From Capra hircus (taxonomy: Eukaryota; Chordata; Mammalia; Artiodactyla; Bovidae): a DNA stretch of 64,000 nt. The DNA is taken from NCBI RefSeq assembly GCF_001704415.2, contig NC_030820.1:44250036-44314035 (forward strand). The letters are read 5' to 3'. Below the pieces are notes generated by a model. It was not told where the DNA came from and searched no databases. It was given only the letters and a program-made list of their open reading frames with translations. This document shows positions 56,572 through 64,000 of the stretch, piece by piece (the stretch's first letter is position 1; each line of letters starts with the position of its first letter). Position numbers and translations under genes: made by a program.

Positions 56572-56594
56572 GGGGTGCGGGGCGGGGGGGCGGG
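56572..56594 (+). other. Strong G-quadruplex motif
   Basis: GGGG-TGC-GGGG-C-G7-C-GGG fits the canonical pattern with very short loops. It lies at the end of a purine-rich stretch that starts near 56520. Confidence 0.75.
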
Positions 56595-56599
56595 AGAGG

Positions 56600-56720
56600 T
56601 GGGTGGGAGGCAGCTCTACCACTTCCTACCTATTTGACCAAATTATACAGCTTCTCTCTCTAGTCTCAGTCTCTTCATGGGTGAAATGAAAACTGTAGCA
56701 GTGTCTTCTTATATATGTGA
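56600..56720 (+). mobile_element. MIR SINE fragment
   Basis: Sense MIR order: AGCTCTACCACTTCCTACC, ATTTGACCAAATTATACAGC, AGTCTCAGTCTCTTCATGGG, TGAAATGAAAACTG. Confidence 0.65.
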
Positions 56721-56875
56721 TATGATATATGATCCCATAATATGATTGTTGCTGTTCAGTCGTTAAGTCATGTCTGACTCTTTGCGACCCCATGAACTGC
56801 AGCATGCCAAGCCTAACATGATATAATATATGGTGACTTATGATCTGTATGATATGATATTCAACATATGTAATT
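56705..56875. repeat. ATGATAT-rich tract split by a BovB/Bov-A tail fragment
   Basis: Short ATATGAT/ATGATAT units lie on both sides (56705-56747 and 56816-56872). The reverse-oriented fragment 56748-56815 (TTCAGTCGTTAAGTCATGTC, CCCCATGAACTGCAGCATG) is a BovB or Bov-A 3' end inserted into the simple repeat. Confidence 0.7.
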
Positions 56876-58929
56876 CTAGCCTCCTGACTGGCACACGACA
56901 ATCTTCACTATTGTTTCTGTTCATATTAGCAAAAATGATAAATATTATAATTGCTAATAATGTCTCACAATACATACTTTCCAAGTGAATAATTTTTTAA
57001 CAGTACACTCTTGTAGCAACCAAAAAAAAAAAAGAACCCAGTGTCCACAGGTGAACTTTTAACAGAACAAGAGAGACAGGTAGTTGTAGAAAGCATCTTG
57101 ATTGAGGAAGACTTCTTTTTAGCATCCCACGTAAGCTCAACCTTGAAGAGGAAGATACATTAAACCATTCAAATATGCTGCACTTCCCAGCTCTAGCCAA
57201 GAGGTGATAAGACGAAATCTTATGTTATCAACTAAAATGGAATTCTGAGATTAGGATGTCTCCCTGGAACTTGGCGCCAGACAGTGATTCAGTGAGGGCC
57301 TCGTATATGTTAAATGACAATGATAAGATTTAGATTCCTACCATAAAGCTTTCCTAGAATAACAGAGCCTAGATTTGTTTTCTTTATTCCTCCCCCATCA
57401 TCATTACTGTGGTTTTTAATCACCGGATATAATGGTCTGACGGCTTCAAATATCTCCTAGTTGTCTAGGAGGTTTGGTGCGTTCTGCGTGCCTGGTGTCC
57501 TGACCTGACCATCGCCCATCAAGGATCTCTGTGCAGATGCAGGATCAGTCCTTCCGAACAAGTCCTCTGCTGCTGCTTCTCACCTGCCTGCTGTTTCAGT
57601 TTAAGCCTTGCAACGAGAAGTGTTCTGCACAATCTGACGAGAGATTGTGTATTGCATCTGTATTGCAAGGAAATGGATGACCTGAAGCTTATGCAAAGAA
57701 AGAAACCTTAGGTGTTGGTTACTGACCCTGTCATTGAATGGGGGTAACTTTGTCTTTTAGGATCAAGGATAATTAGCTTGTTTCTTCCTTTCAAACAGAG
57801 ATGTCATTTAGCTGGGAGGTTCCACCATTTCTCAGAAGTGCACCCCAAAGATGCTTCAATCCAGGTATCACAATGAAGTCCTAGAACCTGAAGCCCATCG
57901 TGGGCTCCATTGCAGCTCTTGACTAAAATTTCCAATTTCACAGCCTGAAGCAAAAGCCTACAAGTGAACATTCTCCACCAAATGCCATCTGTTAGCCTCT
58001 TTCATCCAAGTCGATTTTTTTCAATTTTAATAAGGCCACCATGAAGAGCAGTCAGTTATACAGAGGCTGTTTACAGTGTCTGTGAGATGTCCACAGTCTT
58101 CCAATAATACACCCATCCTGAGCCACTGGGAGTCCTGTGGACAGCAGCAGTTAATGGTAGTCCCTCCCGTAAACTCCCTTCAGTAAACCTCAGACCCCCT
58201 TCTCATGGCTCCCATGGGAATACGCTCTTAACATCTTCCCCGGGTTCTGTGCCCACCCCTCCAGGAGTGCAAGCTTAATCACAGGGCACCTTGTTTTGGG
58301 GAGGGTCCTGTTTGTCTATTGTTAGAACAAAAACAGTGCCGCATATTTTGGCCACTTGAAAAGAATGACTGCTTCTCTTCCAAGGGTCGGGGAGGTGGTG
58401 AGAAAGTCTGATGTGAAAGTCATACCACCGCTTCCTGGAGATGGCATTCTCAAGCCCTGAGTCATCACTCCGTTCACCCTTTGTAGCCAAGTGGCTACTT
58501 CCTTTCATTAAAAGCCGGGGAGGGCTAGAACTTACTGGATGAGGGTGAGACGATCCCAAGGAAACCAGGGCTGGTGGGCTTCAAGAATGGACAGCCGGAC
58601 AGTCCTGTGTGAATAGTGAGTAGCCTTTGACACCAGGCATCCTCAGGCGTCTGGGGACAGAGGCAGCGGGCACCCTAGTTTGCTCATCTGTCCACTGGTG
58701 AGGGTGCTCCCAGAACCGCAGGTGCCTCCCCTGGGGACCCTGGCACTGCATTAGCTCATCCACACTCAGGGCTCAGGGGACCACACTCCCTCCACCTCTG
58801 TCTTCTCATCCAGCTCGAGTCAACCCCCGTGCCATTCATTGAGTCATGACAGACACCTCTGGGGTTATTGTTTTATGCTCTATTGCAGCATATTTTAAAA
58901 GGAATGTTTTAAATCTTTGCTGTAGGGAC
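56876..58929. other. Unique sequence
   Basis: No exon or repeat recognised beyond an A12 run (57021-57032). Confidence 0.5.
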
Positions 58930-59070
58930 AGCACTGGGTTCTCGTCTAGCTCCATGTTCTGACCTCAGCAAGTCTCATTTTCTGAGCTGGAGAATGGAAA
59001 TAGCAAGCACATCCTGGGCAGCCTGGGGGACAGTTGCAGGAAGCAAGAGCAGAGCCCTTACCCGGTGTCA
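58930..59070 (+). mobile_element. MIR/MIR3 SINE fragment
   Basis: Sense order: GCACTGGGTTCTCGTCTAGC, CCATGTTCTGACCTCAGCAA, GTCTCATTTTCTGAGCTGG, AGAATGGAAATAGCAAGC. Confidence 0.55.
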
Positions 59071-60605
59071 ACGGTTTCTAGGCTTCCATAGGGCGGCCAG
59101 ACATGCGGCCCACAATGTGCCCCCTGCACATAAAGGCTGTTTCAAGGGAAATGCACTTAAAATAACACCAGGTGCAAGAAGCGTACCCTTCCTGGATGTG
59201 GGAAAGAAGACCCCCACCCCACCACCATGGAAGATGGCCCCAGAAGCTTGGAGGGAGTAACGTCCTCATCCTGCCCAGTGGGGAGTCAGGCTGAAAGCGC
59301 TCTGCGCAGACGGGCCCTGTTAAAGTGACTCCCGCCTTCCCCGGCCTCCCCGTGTATGGTAGTCACTTTTCCGCAGTTTCCTCTCTGTCCAGCCCAATAT
59401 AAAAGCATTTAAGGTCATGGCTTCTTTGCGTCTTTGCTCCTTGTGAAGGCTCCTAAACCTCCAGTAATTGAGCCTGTAGGCTTGTTCCCTCTTGATCTTT
59501 CCTCTGTCACTTTAATTCTCAGGCCCAGGTGACAGCCTGTAAGGGCAGTCCTGAACTTGTGGCCCTTTCTCCCAGAAGTCTCAACATTCTCCTTCGCCCA
59601 GGCTTCCTCCTCCTCAGAGGGACCTGTCTGCCTGCCTCCCCTCTAGCCCTATCTGGAAACTCTACAGGCGAGATGGGAACAGGTGCCTCTGGGTGAGGCT
59701 GGCAAAGCCAGGTGCCCAGATACCCCTCTGGGGCACTGCCACTTCAGTCGTTCCACCCTGGGGGCTGCTCTTTCACAGTCAGGATCAGACGCCCAATGTG
59801 TTTCAAGATGTCTTTCTTCCAGGGCAGACTCGCCAACCTCACCAGGGGCTGGGGAGGATTCTTGTCCTACTGCCCTGAGTGGCGGCTGTGGGACGAGAGT
59901 CAGGCCCGCCAGGCGGGCATGTGGAGAGGGACTTGGTCAGCAGCTGGTCTGGCCAACACAGACTCAGAGCACCTCAGGTGAGCTGATGGGCCAGCGGGCT
60001 GGCCTTGGATAAGCCTCTGGGACCCCAACGAAGACCCTCAGCAGTCCTCCCAGCTTCCCACTGCGGCTTTCTTCTCCTGGGAAACCCTGGGCACCCACCA
60101 CCCTCCTCCCTGACAAGCTCTCCCTAAGGCCCCACCATGGTCCCAGCCTCTGTGAGAAGACTCGGTTCTTAATGGTTAGAGGAGAGTCATGTATCATCCT
60201 GGGAAGACCATCCAGGACAGAAACGGAAAGGGAATCATTTCTAACATTCCAGGCTGTCAGGCATAACTACAGGAAGGCAGACTGGATCATATTCATAAAA
60301 CTCTGACTTCACGTCTGTTTTGTCAGACCCTTTTTTCCTGGTTGGGTCTCGCTGAAATCGTGTGACTGGCACATTCTGCTGAGGCCCGGCCACTATGCCT
60401 CCTGTCCCTGGAGGCGTCCCGGTCTGCCCGGGACTAACGGGAGAGCTCCAGAGCCCAGCCCCCCACACATAAGACATGAGGGCGGCCACTGGCCTGGTGA
60501 CACATGTCTCCCCCTCCCTCTGGGCTGAGCTGGGAGGCTCTGGCCTGCCAGCTCTGCTCAGTTAAAGGCGCTTTCTGACAAATGGAACCTGTATTTTACT
60601 GGACT
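59071..60605. other. Unique sequence with a possible LTR-like scrap
   Basis: No exon recognised. 59395-59560 has a TATAAAAG (59398-59405) followed by GTCTTTGCTCCTTGTGAAGG and TTTAATTCTCAGGCCCAGG, which recalls the 3' half of a mammalian LTR. I cannot name a family. Confidence 0.4.
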
Positions 60606-60692
60606 CTTCATCCATAAAATTAGGCAGTTAGACTAGATCATCTCTAAGGGATTTGCCAGCTCTAAAGTGGCACAATTCCATGGTTCTATGGT
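60606..60692 (+). mobile_element. MIR3 SINE 3' end
   Basis: Good match to the MIR3 terminus: CTTCATCCATAAAATTAGG, GACTAGATCATCTCTAAGGG, CCAGCTCTAAAG, then CATGGTTCTATGG. Confidence 0.78.
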
Positions 60693-61499
60693 GTGCGGCT
60701 GAGTTTCTTTTAGTACATTTCGCTCAGTAAGGATTATGCAGCCTCATCATGACTTGTCACAAGAAAGGGACATTCTATCATACCCAGGACGGGCTCAGCA
60801 TCCAGACGTATATGCTCCATGAACACAATAATACACAAATAATTTCTAGTACATTTGAATGAAGGGAAATAGCCCAGTAAACTCAAAACAATTAAGAATG
60901 TCTGAAGTCAATCTCGGTATTGTATTCTGTGCTCATTCACTTAAAAATCTTACTTGGAATGTGCTTTAATGTCAGGTCAAGAGCAACAGCGCAGTTTCAA
61001 AATGCCTGTAACAAAAAAAATAGGCATATAGTAATCAGATTTATCTGTCCTGAGGAGCCCATTAGGAGACACAGTTTTCAGGTGTTGAGCCATTCCCTAA
61101 CAGTGACAGTCTTATTAGGGGCGATTGCATCAGAAGTAAATGGTTTATTACATTGCAATAATGTACGTATTGGCATTTAACTTTTATCCTAAGTGGTTGT
61201 TTCCTCTTTCTATAAAATTAGCAAGAAAAGACCAATAAAAATCACCAATTCTGATTCAGTGTGTGTCTCACTTGGATAAAAAGACAAGCTATTTAAAGAA
61301 ACCCAGATGTTGCGGGGAGAGGGTGATGGGCACAAGTGGGGAGAAGGCTCATCTCTAGTCTCCAAACTCAGCTGAGGGGAAACCTCTCCTGGGGGGCGAG
61401 GGGGCATCAGGGAGTCCTGATGTCCTGCCAGCAGTCTCCTGCGGCTGAACCAGAGTGTGCGGGGTGGAGGTCTGCTTCACTGGGTTTTGACGGTTGTGC
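60693..61499. other. Unique AT-rich sequence, candidate conserved block
   Basis: No repeat recognised. 60900-61190 is AT-rich, repeat-free and dense in TAAT/ATTAG-type motifs. No exon is evident. Confidence 0.45.
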
Positions 61500-61625
61500 C
61501 ATTATTGCCCTGTTTAGCAGGAGAGGAAGCTGAGGCCCAGACAGGATGGTTAACTTCCCCAAGTCCATTTAGTGGGTGCAGAGCTGAGCTTCACAACAGC
61601 AGTTCTGACCCCAGAGCCTGTGCCA
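61500..61625 (-). mobile_element. MIR SINE fragment
   Basis: Antisense order: GCCCTGTTTAGCAGGAGAGG, AAGCTGAGGCCCAGACAGG, GTTAACTTCCCCAAGTCC, AGTGGGTGCAGAGCTGAG. Confidence 0.75.
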
Positions 61626-62029
61626 TGAGGCAGCATCACACATCTCACATGAAACTCAACGTGAAAAGAACAGAAAAATGCAAACTAGCAAACGCCAAAC
61701 AAGAAGAAACTTCACGCACACACTCGGAGGTGTCTGTCTTGAATTACTTCCCTTTGGAGGGGGTCTTAGATGGTACGTATAGTATGTTAACAAGGGGTTC
61801 ACAGAGTTGAATGCTTGGTGGATGGCTGGCTGTACATGTAGTGAATATATACACATACACACGTACATATACACTGGACAACTGGTCTCGATGCAGCTTG
61901 GCAGCACCACTGTAAATGAACGGAAGGTGTGAGGAAATGTGATCCCCTCCGGGCCCTCCAGGAAGAGCGCAGACCTGCAGGCGCCTTGGCTTCAGCCCAG
62001 TGAGGCCTGTGCCACATTCTGAATTCCAG
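61626..62029. other. Unique sequence
   Basis: No exon or repeat recognised. A short ATACACATACACACGTACAT stretch lies near 61848-61872. Confidence 0.5.
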
Positions 62030-62111
62030 AATCACATGGCAGTAAATGTGTGCTGTTTTCATCCAATAAATTTGTGGTAATCTGTTACGGCAGCAATAGG
62101 AAACTAATACA
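62030..62111 (+). mobile_element. MaLR-type LTR 3' end
   Basis: Sense LTR terminus: CCAATAAATTTGTGGTAATC, CTGTTACGGCAGCAATAGGA, AACTAATACA. It includes the LTR's AATAAA polyadenylation signal (62066-62071). Confidence 0.68.
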
Positions 62112-62206
62112 TTCACCCAATGTATGTTTTTTCATGTTGAGGTTTGATGGCAAAACATGGGCTGTTCATTTTGTCTTGATTGACAGACTGTCTTGGTTTT
62201 CTCCCG

Positions 62207-62437
62207 TGATCACTGGTTGTTGTTGTTTAGTTGCTCAGTTGTGTCCAGCTCTTTGCGACCCCATGGACTGTAGCCTGCCAGGCTCCTCTGTCCATGGGGA
62301 TTCTCTGGGCAAGAATACTGGAGTGGGGTGCCATGCCCTCCTCCAGCGGATCCTCCCAACCCAGGGATCAAACCCATGTCTCCTGCATTGGCAGGCAGGT
62401 TCTTTACTGCTGAGCCACTGGGAAAGCCTGATCACTG
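62207..62437 (-). mobile_element. Bov-tA2 SINE with target-site duplication
   Basis: The body 62216-62428 is a complete reverse-oriented element: a GTTGTTGTTG tail, the Bov-A body (GTTGCTCAGTTGTGTCCAGC, CATGGACTGTAGCCTGCCAG) and the tRNA-like head ending CTGCTGAGCCACTGGGAAAG. A perfect 9-bp duplication, TGATCACTG, lies at 62207-62215 and 62429-62437. Confidence 0.95.
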
Positions 62438-63168
62438 TTCACTACACAGTAAAGTTACTGAAAGTGTCTCTTCCTCTCTAAGTTCTCCAGATCTCTTCCT
62501 GTCTCGTACTCCCCTTCCTAGTAGTCTCTGCACCATGCAGTGTGTCTACAGTGACATGTCTGCGAGCTTTTAGAAGTTTTTGGTACTGCTTATTTTGAAT
62601 TTTTAAGGTTATTTTTAATTGAGACTCCTTTTCAATGAGTGACTAGTGTGCAAAGACAAGAGTCAGAACTTAAATAAGACTTTGCCTTTTATAGGACTGC
62701 ATTTCAGGAAGGAAGAAGGAACATAATCACTGGCTAATAGCTGGGAAACTTCCACTTCCCTCCCTTACCATGCTGACATTATGACCTTTGTTTAGATGTG
62801 AGTACAGTCTCCTCCAAGAAGATGCCCTGGGGTCATGTGGGGTGACCCTGGGAGGTCGAGCAGGTGACACAGGGTGGAGGGTCAGAGGGCACACCCCAAA
62901 GAGCATTGAGAACGTGAATTGAGAGGGAAGTTCAGTATCTTGCCAGAAAAGAAATACTAAGGGTCTCTACTTTTGTTGAAACATTGATATTTTTTCTCTA
63001 ATATCAATATGTAGTGTTGGGGAAATAAGATAATCCTACCAATGAAAGCCCTTTATGTACCAGTAGAGATGAGACAAGGAGTAATGTATTATAGAACAGT
63101 TAGCAAACTCACAGGTGCACAGGCCAGCACGAAGTGATGGCAGAGTCTGGACAGAATTGCAGACATTT
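62438..63168. other. Unique sequence
   Basis: No exon or repeat recognised. Confidence 0.5.
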
Positions 63169-63386
63169 ACATGGTAAAGTGGGCTTCTCTGGTGGCTCAG
63201 CTGGTAAAGAATCTGCCTGCAACATGGGAGACCTGGGTTCAATCCCTGGGTTGGGAAGATCCCCTAAAGAAGGGAACAGCCAACCCACCCCAGTATTCTG
63301 GCCTGGAGAATCCCAAGGACTGTATAGTCCATCGGATAGCAAAGAGTCAGACACAACTGAGTGACTTTCACTTCACATGGTAAAGT
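63169..63386 (+). mobile_element. Bov-tA SINE with target-site duplication
   Basis: The body 63181-63374 has the tRNA-like head (GGCTTCTCTGGTGGCTCAGC, B-box-like GGGTTCAATCC) and the Bov-A part ending GACACAACTGAGTGACTTTC. A perfect 12-bp duplication, ACATGGTAAAGT, lies at 63169-63180 and 63375-63386. Confidence 0.96.
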
Positions 63387-63667
63387 AGAAGAAAAAACAA
63401 CTAAAGCTCCTCTTATCTCCCTGAGTGATTAAAGGACAGTTCTTGTGACGGTTTCCCTCAGAGAGCCCCGAGTTCAATCCAGAGTCCGGGCTACAGTTCC
63501 AAAGGGCAAACCACCTCACATTATAAAACCAGAAAGTTGTCCTCTTATTTGTCTATGACTTTCTCAAGGAGCTGTGCTAAATGGGGAGAGACACCCGCCC
63601 CAAAGACAATGGCATTCTTTACACATACTCAGTCGTGCTGCTCTGTGGTGAAGAATGGAATTATTCG

Positions 63668-64000
63668 TTGTCGTTGTTCATTCACTAAATTGTGTCTGGC
63701 TCTTTGCAACCCCATGAACTGCAGCACACCAGGCTCCTCTGTCCTTCACTATCTCCCAGAGTTTGCACAAATTCATGTCCACTGAGTCTGTCTATGAGCT
63801 ATGTAAGCATTCTCATCCTTTGCCGCCCTCGTCTCCTGCCATCAATCTTTCCCAGCATCAGGGTCTTTTCCAGTGAGTCAGCTCTTTGCATCAGGTGGAC
63901 AAAGTATTAGAACTTTAGCTTCAGTCCTTCCAATACAGGGTTGACTCCCTTTAGGATTGACTGACTTGATCTCTGTGCTGTCCAAGAGACTCTTAAGAGT
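63668..64000 (-). mobile_element. BovB LINE, cut by the window edge
   Basis: 3' end of BovB in reverse orientation: a GTTGTCGTTGTTCATTC tail, AACTGCAGCACACCAGGCTC, CAGCATCAGGGTCTTTTCC, then ORF2 C-terminal sequence. It continues beyond 64000, so its length is unknown. Confidence 0.93.

Overview
This window is nuclear DNA from a ruminant (a pecoran, most likely a bovid). The evidence is the repeat content. At least eight copies or fragments of the RTE-type LINE BovB are present, with tRNA-derived Bov-tA and dimeric BOV-A2 SINEs, a CHR-type SINE shared by cetaceans, hippos and ruminants, and older mammal-wide repeats (L1, L2, MIR/MIR3, MaLR LTRs). The species cannot be fixed from the sequence. 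I found no exon, complete gene, structural RNA gene, CRISPR array or prokaryote-like operon. The open frames are short, usually overlap others on both strands, and the longest lie inside repeats. The window reads as an intergenic stretch or a large intron. Layout: 1-7.4 kb holds a BovB fragment in an L1, an inverted BovB with a clear target-site duplication, and a third BovB nested in an L1. 7.4-15.3 kb is mostly unique, with an L2 and a MIR3. 15.3-17.8 kb holds a MaLR-type LTR element split by a Bov-tA, a C/T-rich minisatellite with about 18-bp units and a 107-108-bp higher-order period, and a BovB tail. 18-26.3 kb holds SINEs, MIRs, a (CA)n tract, a BovB, an old L1 and a BOV-A2. 26.3-51 kb is mostly unique, with L2, MIR, MaLR and L1 remnants, a partial BovB and several ruminant SINEs. 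51-54.4 kb is a repeat stack: L1 carrying a Bov-tA and a CHR SINE, abutted by Bov-tA2 and BovB. 54.4-64 kb is mostly unique with MIRs, two well-preserved Bov-tA insertions, and a BovB that runs off the right edge. No genes act together here. The content of interest is mobile-element history: two BovB copies share the same disabling changes, one insertion junction is tandemly duplicated, and a minisatellite adjoins an LTR-element remnant. A few unique AT-rich blocks and motif sites could be regulatory, but that is inference. I do not see evidence of a new biological system. Repeat names come from recognising consensus features by eye; boundaries are approximate (usually within 5-30 bases) except where a target-site duplication fixes them.
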